Source: Paralichthys olivaceus
Taxonomy: Eukaryota > Chordata > Actinopteri > Pleuronectiformes > Paralichthyidae
Reading direction: 5' to 3'
Assembly (NCBI RefSeq): GCF_024713975.1
Contig: NC_091093.1
Coordinates: 1,736,001-1,800,000 of the forward strand
DNA: 64,000 bases
How positions within the stretch are numbered: position 1 is the stretch's first letter; every line of letters starts with the position of its first letter. The position numbers were made by a program, and so were the translations under genes. The notes under the pieces were generated by a model that saw only the letters and a program-made list of their open reading frames with translations, made no database searches and was not told where the DNA came from. Positions 9,285 through 21,264 of the stretch are shown piece by piece.

Positions 9285-11790
9285 GAGGAAGATTAATTTT
9301 CCAGAAAGCAACAAGAAGGGGAGACTCTACAGGAGATGCAAAATGATATGCAAAATGCTGAGGTTCTGCCTCTAGATCAGTTCGTGGAGCATGTCCTTGA
9401 TGGTGCCCTCCGTCAGGGGCTAAAACAGTTGGTGCGCAGGCAGGTTACTTGATGTCAGAGGAGAAGAAATAAGGTGGAAACGTGAGGGTGTGCCTTGTGG
9501 GGCGAGAGAAAGAAGTCATTCTGTCCCGTGTTCTGGGTGGTCCTGCAGGGATAGTTGTTTCACAGCAAGCATCAGAGATGAGGGAAATGTTAAAGCTTCA
9601 ACAAGAGCAGTTGAGTCAGCTCACGCAAAGTTTCACCCTCTTGCAGAGCTCTCATCAGCATGGCCGTTCATCTCATCATCGTCCTGTCATATGTAAACGC
9701 CATACTCAACCCTCCTTGCACGCCCCCTCAATGTCTGGTATGCAGTCTCGCCCAGCTCGGCCTTTGGAAAACTAGCACCCACCAGATTGCAGAGCCAAAG
9801 CTCGAGTGGGGCATCTACTGGCTCACGGGTTGTTTTAAGTGTTTTGGGGGAAAACTGTAAGCTGATGTCATGACCGCATTTAGATGTGCTACCTCCAGCA
9901 TTTTGAGCCATTGGATCAAGAAATTCTCCAGTCTTGTCACTGGTTAGAGCAGCAAATGGGTTGGTCATAAGTTAATAGCTTAACAATGTTAAGAGCTGAT
10001 ACTATCCAAATAGATCACTTTGGTCCCAAAACACAGGCTCTCTTGTGGTTCCAAGAGTCTGTAAGAGTAGAACAGGAGGTAGAGCATTCAGCTACCAGGC
10101 TCCTCTCCTCAGGAACCAGCTCCCACTCTGGGTTCAGGAGGCAGACACCATCTCTACATTTAAAGTTAAACTTAAAACGTTCCTTTCTGATAAAGCCTAT
10201 AGTTAGTTCTGGATCAGGTGAGTCCTGAACCATCACTTAGTTATGCTGCTATAGGTCTAGACTGCTGGGGGAACTCCCATCATCCACTGAGCACTTCTTT
10301 CTGTGACTCTGCCCCCCCACATTCATTTATTTATTTTAATACGTGTCAATAACGATGTTTCTTTTTTCTCCCATAGTGTCTCTCACTCCCCCTCCTCCCC
10401 CACCCCACTATCTCTCTTTCTCTTCTCTCCCCTCTTCTCCACCCATCTCTCCTCTCCTCCCCTTTTTCTTTGCTCCCCCCAACCGGTCGATGCAGATGAT
10501 CGTCCACATTGAGTCTGGTTCTAGAGGTTTCTCCCTGTTAATGAGGGAGTTTCTCCTCCACAGTCTCCAAAGTGCTGCTCATTGTGGGAACTGTTGGGTT
10601 TCTCTATATTAATAAGATTTTAAGGTTTTGACCTTCTATGTAAAGTGCCTTGAGATAATGTATATTATGATTTGGCGCTATACGAATAAAATTGAATTGA
10701 ATTGAACTGAATTAATGCCACGGTGTGGGGTGTTGGTAGTAATGGATCCCCCTATCAATTAATCTTTTCATGTCCCAGGTGTTTTGGGGATAATAATGTA
10801 CAAAGGTGTTACAGAGGGCAAAATGGCCTGGCTTTGTTTGATCTGCCCTCAGTATCTGCAGTCCCAGAGTCTGTTGTGCAGGCATTGCAAAAGGGCTATA
10901 ATAGAAGTTTTCTGGAAAATGGTGAAAGGAGAACTCAGGCAGCAGCTGATTTCTTATGCAGAAGATTTTAATGTAGACTTGATGCATCAAGGAGACCAGA
11001 AGGTACAACAATATACAAACGCTAACAGAGTAACATGAGCAATTGTCACCCTCAAGTCTGACGATGTCTCCCACAGCATCCCCATATATCTCCCTCTACC
11101 TGCATTATCCATTCTAACAGCAAATGAAGTTGGTGAGAGATAAAGTTGGTGCCTCTCTGTCTGGGGAATCTGAGTTAGATATGAAAGTCTCTAAGCATAG
11201 ACACCACAATGCACTGTTGGTTGGTCCCTTATCTATAACCTGACCTTGGTTGTTGCTCAGAGAGATAAGTATCTGTGAATTAAACAGGCACTATTCTCTT
11301 GTACAGATATAATGTAATATACAATATATATAGTGGCATATACAGTAATGTGTGAGGATGGTGCTCTTCCACTATGGACCTGGTTATTGGGTACAACCAG
11401 GTCCCAGTCAGTGAGGGAGACAGACCCAAGACTGCATTCTGCAACCCATTTGTTTTTTTTTGAGTGGAACAGCATGCCCTTTGGACTGTTTAATGCCATT
11501 CACCTTCCGGAGATTAATGCAACATCTGTTTGGTGACCAGAAAGGCCAATCATTGCTTCTCTACCTTGATGACATTGTGGTTTTCTCTTCCTCAGTAGAA
11601 CAGCATCTGGAAAGGACGGAGGTGGTGTTGAGTCAGCTTCAACAGGAAGGCTTGAAAGCAAAGCGTTAATTTTTCCAACAAGAGGTGCGTTACTTGGACC
11701 ATGTGATCTCTGACAATGGTCCCTAAACAGATCCAAGCAAGGTAGAAGTGGTAGCCAACTGGAAGTCTCCCAACTTCTGTTGGTGGGAAT
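9285..11790 (+). mobile_element. Ty3/gypsy LTR retrotransposon relic
   Basis: At 9296-9450 the frame reads as gag-like (QFVEHVLDGALRQGLKQLVR), with more gag-like sequence to about 9660 (MLKLQQEQLSQLTQSFTLLQ). A dispersed repeat interrupts at about 10050-10706. Reverse transcriptase resumes at 11370-11780 in shifting frames: FEWNSMPFGLFNA, then LLLYLDDIVVFSSSVEQHLE with the catalytic YLDD, then a segment like VRYLDHVISDNG. Frameshifts and the missing protease, RNase H and integrase make it non-functional. No LTRs were identified. Confidence 0.8.
10050..10706 (-). repeat. Dispersed fish repeat, family R2 (copy 1)
   Basis: Long interspersed sequence ending in gatttggcgctatacgaata followed by repeated aattg. 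The same core (ccacattgagtctggttcta, ctgctcattgtgggaactgt) recurs at 60350-60655 and in reverse at 18256-18400. It sits within the Ty3/gypsy relic, so it arrived later. The family looks like the non-coding end of a LINE, but that class is inferred. Confidence 0.8.
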
Positions 11791-11984
11791 GTTTTTATAT
11801 TTCATCCTGAATGCCTACACTCAATGTCTTACAGACACTAACTCTAATTCAACAGAATTATACAAAGACAATCTAATGGCCAAGGGCTTTGGGGAGAATT
11901 TCTAAATTCATTATCAGTGAGTAACAAGTCCATTTCAGAAATTGAGTGCATATGTAGACTATAATTGTCACGATTTAAGGAGCG

Positions 11985-12655
11985 GATGGACCCAAAAATG
12001 CAGAAGCAAAAACCTTTGACAAAAAGTAAAGGGAACCAAGATCAGGGCTGACAAAAAAATCCTCCAACAGAAAAGCACTAAGAAAACTAGAAGAAGATCT
12101 CAAAAAGGCTAAACTGAAAAACATCGAAAAAAACTGAAGAAACACTAGGAACTCACGAGTGAAGGAGCGAGGGTGATGACATGAGCCGACATGAGGAAGA
12201 CCAGGATTGACAACCATGAAACGACGACAGGGTGCTGAGACAACCACATAAGATACGACAACGAACCGACAGCACAGAGACTTAAATACACACTGAACTG
12301 ATGACAAACTAGAGACAGGTGACACAGGACAAACGTGAAACTAATCAAGGCAGGACGTCAAGGTAAAAAAACCCACAAGCAGCAGAAAATAAAACAGGAA
12401 AGACGGTGAAACACAAATCTAAACAGAATGAAACACAGAGTGGGACACAGCAAACACAGAGTTACTGTTAACAAATCTGAAAACAAGGAAAACACACCAG
12501 GAGCAACACCAACAACATAAAACTGAAAACACAAATCCAAACATAAGGAAAGCACAGGTATAGCTAAACATATAATAAACAAGAAGAACATAATCAAAAT
12601 GAAAACACTCTTCATGAAAGAGGCAAAAAGTCCAGAGTCATGACAATAATTCACC
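11985..12655. repeat. Unclassified A-rich repeat bounded by tgtcacg/catgaca
   Basis: Begins ttgtcacgatttaaggagcg and ends gagtcatgacaat, with a purine-rich interior and no coherent coding frame. The ends give a short imperfect inverted repeat, as in many non-autonomous DNA elements, but I could not confirm a target duplication. Flanking sequence at 11790-11985 and 12655-12720 shows nothing recognisable. Confidence 0.45.
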
Positions 12656-12719
12656 TTTGGCATATTTTACATGCTCTTACCCGTTTATTAGAGATTAGAC
12701 ACACTGATCAGAGAACTGA

Positions 12720-13680
12720 GACATGGGAAGATAGTGTCTCAGATTAGAAAAGACCAAGAGGAGTGAGGAGCTGAACTTGGTGTTCAAGCTCAGAGTGGAC
12801 GAGTTTGATTATATTATCTTTGTTACATCAAACAACACAAAGTGTTTCAGCTGTGGAAAGGAAAGACATCAAATGAAAGCATGTCCACAGAAAAATAAAG
12901 CAGCTGTCAGTCAGGAAGGACAGGAGGAGACAAGAGGGGTCCAACAGGCCTGTGAGTGATATTAATGGAGTGAGACGAGGAGCTGCGTAAAGTTCCTCGT
13001 CTAAAAAGAAAAACCAGGAGCAACAGTGGAAGCTCACAAAGAAAGGGACAGTGAAGGAAGGAGTTCTGACACTGTTGCCCAAAAAAGAAGACATCCAAGA
13101 CATAAAAAACTGGCGACAGGTGTCTCTGCTGTGCACAGATTACAAACTGCTCTCAAGGGTCCTGGCGAACAGGTTGAAAAAGGTGATGGACCAGATCATT
13201 GACTGGACCCAAACCCACTGTGTGCCTGGCAGGTCAATTGTTGACAATGTGTCACTGATTAGAGATATTTTGAAACTCTCTGGTTCATTGGGCATCGGTG
13301 CTGGTCTGGTTTCTTTGGACCAGGAAAAGGAACCTGGGGAGCAGAAAAGCAGCTTTCAGGCAACAGTTCATACAAAGTCTGATAACTAGCCACAAGCACC
13401 ATTTTAAGGGGAGTAGCAGATCTTGGTTTAGATGCATCTTTCTTTTTAATGAACTGTGATTTTATCTGTTTATGTGACCTGCCTCCATTTTATCAGGGAC
13501 TGTTCAAACATGGACTCTTTTTAAGTGGAACAGACTGGAACCTGCAGCTTCACTGTTTTGGCTCCTAGATGAGCCTCTGATCCACGGAGCCATGCTGAAT
13601 GTTCAGGATAACAGCAGATCTGGTCTCATCTCGCTCTCTCTCACTCTCTCTGCTTGAGTTTGTTTGTTGTTTATTGTGAC
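12720..13680 (+). mobile_element. Tx1/L1-clade LINE relic
   Basis: Positions 12777-12959 carry an ORF1-like CCHC knuckle (CFSCGKERHQMKACP). Positions 13051-13320 carry reverse transcriptase from the 5' side of the domain: LLPKKEDIQDIKNWRQVSLL, then SRVLANRLKKVMDQIIDWTQ and CVPGRSIVDNVSLIRDIL. Near 13560 a further piece reads WLLDEPLIHGAMLNVQDNSR in one frame. The YADD core is missing, so a large internal deletion joins the pieces. The copy ends just before the right arm of the inverted duplication. Confidence 0.82.
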
Positions 13681-13700
13681 TCCCGACTCCTGACCTTTAT

Positions 13701-16700
13701 GCTGTCCTAATCACCATATTTTCACTTGCATTATAAACTTCTAGGAAGCTGAATTAAATGCTAAAACTGATTAAAGTGGCATATTAACCTGGAAAGATTA
13801 AAGTAATGTAACAGCATTAAACTCAATAAGATTTCAACTGTTTTTTTTTTTTTATCAGAAAACAAGATACAAAATTTTGCGGAGTTCAGAGTAAACTATA
13901 GCAGGTTATTTTCATGTTTTCTTTCATTCTCACCTTGTTGGCCTCCTTAACAGATCTAAGTGTTGCTGCTAGTTAAACAAACACAAGTGATCAAATGTAG
14001 CATTGTGGTTGATAAGCCTTTTTCTGTCCACATAAACAAACGCACCTGTAAGACCTAATCCTGAAAATATATTAAATTTACAAATTGTATCCAGTACAGC
14101 ATTCTTAATGGAATGAGCCATGGATCAAATAACAATTCAGTTTGCAATTTGTTTGTAACAGACTGCCTTAGATTATTTAGTTCTCCTTTGACTTTGTCCT
14201 TTTACAAAAAAAAAAAAAGGTGGAAAAATGGAAATAAGCTGTGCTTCATCACATTGTACATATGTTGCTATTATTTTTTGTGGCTTCTCAATCTATATGG
14301 TTATCTTTTTAATTTAAGCACATAAATATGGTTTCATTAATAAAGTATAAAATACACTCATCACACTAATTACATATTAAATAAGGGCACCCCATGGAAA
14401 TTGAGATAAAATTGAGGACATCAGTGACTTTCTCCATTAATTCCACCTGTTATGATGGAAAATGCAACAAACGTCTGTTTTCCCACTGATAATGCTTTGG
14501 GGGTATTTCTGTCTCATATCTGTTTAAATGTAATGAGACTGATAAGCGTGCCAGCTCTGCTGACACTACACGTTTTACTGGACTCAGATAATCCATATTT
14601 GGTCCAACCAACAAACCTGAACATCTATAAAAGCCTGGAGCCAAACTACAGATACACAAGTCCACATAGAGGATCATAGGTGAGCTAGGCTGCTAATGTC
14701 TACACCTGAATCAAAGTTTGATTGTTTGGTTTTGATTCAGTTTTTACACTGAGGAGAAACTAGCTCAATGCTGTCTTTTCCCTGCAGGTCTGCTGGGATG
14801 TCTATCATGTCTGGTTTAACGATCTCAGCTCTAACTCTACTGCTTCTGTCTGCCTGCTGTTGGGCCAGCAATGAGGTAAGACCGTACAAAGGCCCATTTA
14901 ATCACAGTATACATGTTATAAATTGTTTAAAGCTGCATATTGTTTTTTAGTTAGTCTCAACCATGATAGGCCTCCTGTGTCACAGAAGAACTCTGTCATC
15001 TGTCAGTCACAAAAAAGTTGTTTATTCTCTTATTTGAGGTTAAGTCTTTATTTTAAGTGAAAGCTGAATATTTCTGACACAGAGTGGCCTTTTTGCATCT
15101 GTAGACTGTTGTTTAACTGTACAATAAACTTAGGTTCTATTATGCTAAGTTGGCATCTCTCAACCTCCCATCTTTATTATTTTTAATTTGAGACACATTT
15201 TTTGGTTATTTGGCTGAGTACGTCTTTTGATTGTAATTCCATATTGTTTTTCTAATAACTCAACATGTTTGTTTCTTCTTTCCTACTTGCAGGCAGGTAT
15301 GTACAATCAGACCTATTGTATTGATATGTACTGTATAAGGACTGGTGTATTTTTCTGCAAAATAAAATTGTGTTGCTGCTGCTGATTTCATTTAGCAGAG
15401 GAGATTACAGAAGTGGACTCAGGGGATCTTTCAGTCTCTGAACTTCTAGAGAGAGCCAACAATAATCTGACTGAGTGTGAGCTGATGAGTTTCATGTAGA
15501 CTGTTGATGCTTACATTTTTTCAACTCATAATTTATTAGTGATACCTTAACAGGTAATTAAGTAATTGATTATGTTATATGATGTGTTTTAGTCCGCTCC
15601 AACAATGATCCCATCCTGATTGGAGGAGACATTGCCATTGGCAGCGAGGCAGAGAAAAATGCTGACCCCTGCACCAGCCGAGGCTGCATGTGGGGCAAGT
15701 GGAGTGACGGGAAGGTCTACATTCCTTATTACATCACTAATCACTTCTGTGAGTATCAGATAAAAACCTGTGAGTCAAACTGCAGGTGGTCGCTGGTGTC
15801 AAAAGGTTTGAGTGATCAAACCAGCATGTTGGCTGCCAATTTGCCTGTGAACTCATGTTTAGCATCACTCTTGTCCTCTGGAGTCATGATTACATTTTTA
15901 AAGACGGATTATTTAAAATCCAAACGACAGTCAGGATAAAATCAAATTGAATAAGGATTAATGAAAAACTGTGAATTAAAGTGCTAAGCAATTGTCCAAA
16001 CAGCATTCTTAGGTATATTTTTGACAACATCCTTGAATCTTTGGTCTGTGCTCAACAACTTTACTCATATACCTTATTGGCCCAAATATGAACACCCTAA
16101 TAATGAAATACCCACCCAAAGTTTTCTCAATATATTAGAATATAATATTACCTACTGGACCGTGGACCGAATCATAATGCAGATTTCCATGAGCTATGTA
16201 CTGAAATAGTTGCCCTGCTTAAAGGCAACATAAACATCACAGCACATGCATGGCTCTGTCAGCACATTGCCTACTTAATTTAGTTGGGTTGGGTTTTATT
16301 TAGAATGTAACTATGTTAATTACATTTGTACATACAAGAGTTTTGAACTTATTTTTTTTATTTTATTAATAAGTTAACTATACTAAAAAGAATATTTAAT
16401 ATATATAATTTCATCTTCCAATTAGCTCTAGCATATCCACTCTTATAAAGTCACCTGAACCTTTTCAAAAGAAACAATTTAGTACCAGTATCAGAAAAAG
16501 CCCAAATGACACCAAACCCTGCACATTAGTCTTAATCCATTCTGAATTCAAGTGAAACATGAAATGCTTCCATTACAGCCGAGCATAAATTCCACATAGC
16601 TTATAAAAGCCAAATACTGTGTTGCTAACATGTTCCTCTGTTTCTCTGTGCTGTGGGATGTTAAAAAAAAACATAATGCTGTGCGGTACCACAGCCTCCC

Positions 16701-17156
16701 GAGAGAAGGCCATCATCACCCGTGGACTGGAATCCTTCTCCTCCTTCTCCTGCATCCGCTTTAGGCCCAGCAGAAGCAGCGACCGTGACTGGCTAAGCAT
16801 TGAGTCTCAGAATGGGTAAGAAATTGATATAATTGAAGAGTTTGCCTTGAAAGCTGTTGTCAAACATCACTGATCTTCAACTTATGTCTCATCCTGTCTA
16901 GCTGCTACTCTTATGTTGGACGTCGTGGTGGTAAGCAGGTGGTGTCTCTGTCCCGTAGCGGATGCCTTTACCATGGAACCGTCCAGCATGAGCTGCTCCA
17001 TGCTCTGGGATTCAACCATGAACAAACCCGCTCTGACAGGGACAACCACATCAGAGTCCAGCTGCACAATGTTCAGTCTGGTAATGGAGTTATTCATTTT
17101 CCCCAATGGTGAAAGATCAACTAAACTCAGATATAATGTACACTTCATGAATAAAT
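13701..17156. repeat. Right arm of the large inverted duplication
   Basis: Mirror copy of 1-3517, carrying exons 1-7 of astacin gene B. Differences from the left arm include a 50-bp deletion near 13785, an A run at 14207-14218, absence of the AT/AC microsatellite, and single substitutions. One of these is at 15471 in the exon-4 donor. The match runs to the window edge of the left arm, so the duplication may continue through the rest of B. Confidence 0.93.
14626..14679 (+). promoter_or_regulatory. TATA box and non-coding leader exon of astacin B
   Basis: TATAAAAG at 14626-14633. The leader exon ends at 14679 (CATAG|GTGAGC) and a 108-bp intron reaches the acceptor at 14787. The upstream 75-residue open frames in both directions are shadows of this conserved promoter region, not genes. 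Confidence 0.75.
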
Positions 17157-18489
17157 AACTGGTAAGCAACACTGATGATAGACAATGCTGCCAAGTATAC
17201 ACTGTGGTATTGTACAATCAGGTCAAAGAAACATGAGATTGAGAAATATTAGGCAGGTGAAGAAAAGAGTCGTCCTTTGAAGGGACACTTACAGCTACAA
17301 ACTTTGACACAATCCTAATCATACATGAAACTGATGCTCATTGTTTGACTTCAGGTTTCTAACAAGATTATCCCTTTTCACTTTTAGGAATGGAGCACAA
17401 CTTCAGGAAGATTGCCACCCTCAACCAGGGCACTCCCTACGATTACAACTCTGTCATGCAGTACCACAAGTGAGAAGAACTGGCTGAACATCAGCCCTCT
17501 AATGTTTTATCATACATATGTGTGTTTGTGTGTGTGTTTGTGTAGCACATGCTGTGTAACTACCTAACTGCTGCTGTCTTGTTGTAGGTATGCCTTCTCT
17601 AAGAACAACCAACCCACCATGGTCCCAATCCCTAACTCCAATGTGTCCTTTGGCAATGCCAAGGAGATGAGCCGCAATGACATCGCCAGGCTCAACACGC
17701 TCTACAAGTGCTGTGAGTGTACACATGCGTAGTGCCACTCTCCAGTTATGTTGAATACTCTTCAACATGTTGCACGCTCTTAGGACTAAAAGTGCTGAGT
17801 AGAACCATAAAGGGTTCTTTGTCTTGTCCACAGGAGAACGCTTTTTTGTTCCAGGTCTTTTCATAAAGGTGCAACTTCGAACCCTTTCCAAGCTTTTTTA
17901 CAATAACCAAAGTTTTGATTAAGATAATTTGTGTAAGTGTTAGAACACTTGGTGGATAAGGAGGGGAGACTCTTATAAACCACATCAATCCAGATCGTTC
18001 CATTTTAACATTGATGTCCTGGCTGTGTGTCTCACACATGCACTAGACTCTGCAGATCCTCCGTAATTTCTCCAGAGGAGGTGCATGTGGGAACACAAAT
18101 GTCCGAGTGAGACGCTCTGCATGTTTCTACAGACTTTATCTGCCTGACCTCAGAGGATAAAGTCCTTAGAAATCGAGGAGAAGTTGATGTGAGAACACAG
18201 CAGGGAATCCCCGCTGGATTCACTGCGAGCGAGGGATTCCAAGAGTTTGTGGCGATAATTCAATTCAATTCAATTTTATTTGTATAGCGCCAAATCATAA
18301 TATACATTATCTCAAGGCACTTTACATAGAAGGTCAGGACCTTAAAATCTAAATATAGAGAAACCCAACAGTTCCCACAATATAAGATAAGAGCTGACAG
18401 CGGTGTTGGAGTGCTTTAAATAAAATCACGTGATCTACGCAGCGGAATTAAAACGTCACTTCTTGCCTCTGCTTTTTTGTTTCACAGGA
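14798..18489 (+). CDS. Astacin gene B: six-cysteine astacin metalloprotease (hatching enzyme/nephrosin-like), complete, one damaged splice donor
   Basis: Exons: 14798-14875 (signal peptide), microexon 15293-15296, 15399-15470, 15593-15748, 16695-16815, 16902-17080, 17388-17469, 17588-17712 and 18488-18489. The phases give about 272 residues, usual for the family. The order is signal peptide, propeptide with LIGGDIA, mature start [10 protein letters not shown], zinc site [19 protein letters not shown] and Met-turn [10 protein letters not shown], ending in LYKC. The stop TGA is split by the last intron (T|GA). Six cysteines are present (DPC, RGC, FSCIRF, GCYSYVG, GCLYH, LYKC). The exon-4 donor reads CTGAGT at 15471 where A has GTGAGT. 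Skipping exon 4 keeps the frame and removes part of the propeptide; retaining the intron gives an early stop. An alternative acceptor at 15400 could join exon 2 directly to exon 4. The gene may be functional, altered or a young pseudogene. Confidence 0.85.
18040..18245 (+). repeat. Dispersed repeat R5 in the last intron of astacin B
   Basis: The segment containing gcagggaatccccgctggat and actgcgagcgag recurs in reverse at about 59117-59176 inside an ano1 intron. No coding frame or class was recognised. Confidence 0.55.
18256..18400 (+). repeat. Dispersed fish repeat, family R2 (copy 2)
   Basis: Starts with repeated aattc, then ttttatttgtatagcgccaa and gagaaacccaacagttccca. It is the reverse complement of the ends of the copies at 10050-10706 and 60350-60655, and lies in the last intron of astacin B. 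Confidence 0.8.
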
Positions 18490-18542
18490 AGCCTGCTCAG
18501 ATGTAGACCTGTACACACCAGCACAACATTCAATCATCATCC

Positions 18543-18548
18543 AATAAA
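18543..18548 (+). terminator. Polyadenylation signal of astacin B
   Basis: AATAAA lies 54 bp after the split stop codon, a normal distance for a short 3' UTR. Confidence 0.75.
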
Positions 18549-19149
18549 TGTATTGTGACTGAATGACAGCAGACTCCCTTCATTCTTTCATTGCATCCTC
18601 TTTGTTTACTTTAAGTAAATGAGGCACATTCATTCAATCATCTATTCATTCATAACACTAACTGGTTGCTTTTCTAGCATGATGTCACTTTGAATGTTGA
18701 CATTATCTCAGGTTGATAGATGAAATTCAGAGGAACATATTTGAATTTGATCAAAAACACAAAGGGGTTGTGATCTGAAAACAAGACTTCTCATGGGAAT
18801 TAAGGTTGTCCAAGCAAAATGGCCACATTGGCTTATCTATCAGTTCTCCATTTTTGGAGGTGGGGCATTCTGCTCCTACTTGTCTTGTCTTTTGCCATGA
18901 TGCTTGTCATAAATATACTATGTATATATATTACACCACTGTGAAGAGAAAAGTGTTAAGATACAATGAGAAACATTGGTTTGAAAGATACCCACTGCTG
19001 ATGTCAGTGGGCATCTTCACTGGTTTGACTATTGACTATTGTCATAATATGGAAGCTAATCAAATATATGGCTAAAGTATAAATTATAAAAAAAGAATAT
19101 CTAATGGAGTAGAATGAATGAAGAAATGTAAGTAATCCTGATAGGTAGT

Positions 19150-19560
19150 GCAAATACTGGAAGGTGCAAAGTTTAGAGGAATGGCAAAATGGAGGAGTTT
19201 AACAGTCGTATGGCCAGGGGGGATGAAACTGTCTCTGAGCCTGGTGACCCGGATGCTGCGGTACCATCGGCCAGATGGCAGTAAGTAGAACAGTTTATGG
19301 CTGGGGTGAAAGGGGTCTTTAATGATTCTGTTGACCTTCTTCTACACCACTGGGTGTAGAGGTCCTCCATGGATGGCAGCTCTGTTCTAGTGATGTCCTG
19401 AGCAGAGTTCACCAACCTAGAGCCTTACTGTTCAGAGCGGTGCCGCTGCCAGAGAGATACAGAGAAACCCAATAGTTCCCACACAGAGCAAGCACTTTGG
19501 CATCTGTAGAGAGAAAAATCCCCATCATTACCCGGAAGAAACCTCTGGCAGAACCAGATT
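19150..19560. repeat. Dispersed repeat R6 followed by an R2 fragment
   Basis: Positions 19150-19435 match a sequence type common in fish genomes (gaaactgtctctgagcctgg, aggtcctccatggatggcag). Positions 19441-19560 carry an R2 piece (gagaaacccaatagttccca, aaacctctggcagaaccaga). Neither has a usable coding frame. Confidence 0.6.
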
Positions 19561-20225
19561 AAAAGTGTGTGGCCACAGTTGCTGTGTGAATGATGTCTGT
19601 ATATAAAAGTGTTATATCAATGTGAGTGTGAATGGGTGAATATGACTTGAACTGTGATGCGCTTTAAGTAGCAGCTATATAAACCAGTCCATTTACAGAC
19701 ATAGATTTCAGGATTTTTGTAAAAGGATGTTGTCTTATATTTTGCCAATCTATAAATCTGATGCTATTCATTCTAAATTTGTGTCTATAAAATGTACAAA
19801 AATGTTCATTTAAAAAGCATTTGGTTTACCTGAGTAGAAAAGAAAGAGTTGGCCTTTGAATCAAAACAGAATGTAAAATGGAGTACTGGGACAAGGTCTC
19901 ATTAAATCAATAGACATGTCACAACGCAAAACCATAGTGTCTCTATTTAGTAATTTCTTGGTCTCATCTTGAAATATGATGAAAATATGTTGCAGCAAGC
20001 TCACATGAGGTCTGCACTGCCAGCAGAAGTCTGGTTTATAATACAAAGCAATAACATAAAACATTAAACAATGTATTGTCAGGTCAGATTTAATAACTAT
20101 TTTGAAACTTAATAATGACCTTACATGTTTTTGACTGATTTCATAGTTGATGTAGTTCATAGTTGTTTTGTCCACTTATTTACTTTGTATAATGACTTTT
20201 ATAAATCATCAATCATAAAAAAAAA

Positions 20226-20310
20226 CAGGGGAACCAGAATGTAGAAACCTCATAGAGAGCCACATGTGAGGGATCCTTCTCCCAGGATGGACAGAAGTGC
20301 AATAGATGCT
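20226..20310 (+). repeat. R2 family fragment
   Basis: Short piece with gggatccttctcccaggatg and acagaagtgcaatagatgct, matching the start of the larger copy near 37895-37930. Confidence 0.55.
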
Positions 20311-21264
20311 ACGTCTAAAAATAAAAATAAATATGTGATATGGCACCTATTTTGGTTGTTTCTAAATTTCCACTTACAATTGCACATGGGGATTATTGCA
20401 ATTACATACTTCATTTTAGTGTTTGTCAGTCTTCATGTTGAGGAGTCTGTCAGTCAGAGTAAAGCAGGAAAAGACGGATTCTTGTAATAGTTTTTGATTT
20501 TCAAACATATTATCTTATGTTTTCATTGAGGCAGTCTCATACAATATCAAAACACATGACTTTAAGCAAACTCTTAATGCAAAGCCACCGTGTTTCGTCA
20601 ATCTTTTTCGTTCCTTTTTTTGCAACACTTTGCAAAACTGTTTGTATAACACATAACGCAACTGTTATGTGGTATATCTGCAGTTTGGAAAAAACACACA
20701 AAATAAGCTTTTGCAACTCTTGACTTCTGCTTTTATTCACACAGAGGTTGTGAAAATGTGCAAATTTTTAGGTAATAACAAACATGAATGTAAATGTAAT
20801 TAAGATTTATGTTGTAGCCTGTACCTGTTGATGTTTTGTGTATCTCAGTTCAGTAGTGCAAACTGTACGATACATGAAATAAAGGCTTTACATTTTTACA
20901 GGTCATGTGCAATATTTAATTTGTGCTTTACTGATATTGTCAAGAAACACATTTTTTTGGTGTATGTCTAAACTTTCCTCGGCTTTCATTGGTAGTAAAT
21001 CAGGGGAGGTGAGCCCCATGATTCATATTTAGACCACATTTCTACAATATATCTTTCTGAGATGACATATAAACATATAAACAATCAAACCTTTATCATC
21101 GGTTCTACTGTATATTAAATCAGATTAACCAGCTATGTACCTTTTAAGTAGCAGTAATTAAACCTCTGCTTAAGATGCCCACTCTTGACCAAGATGTTTT
21201 AGCTACTTATAAACACACGTATATCACACCTTCTCTTCATTCATAGAATCCTTATCGTGATAAC

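Noticed and set aside
11975-12663. Long minus-strand frames of about 100 residues
   Set aside because: They arise from a purine-rich repeat, have low-complexity Phe/Leu/Ser composition and no domain.
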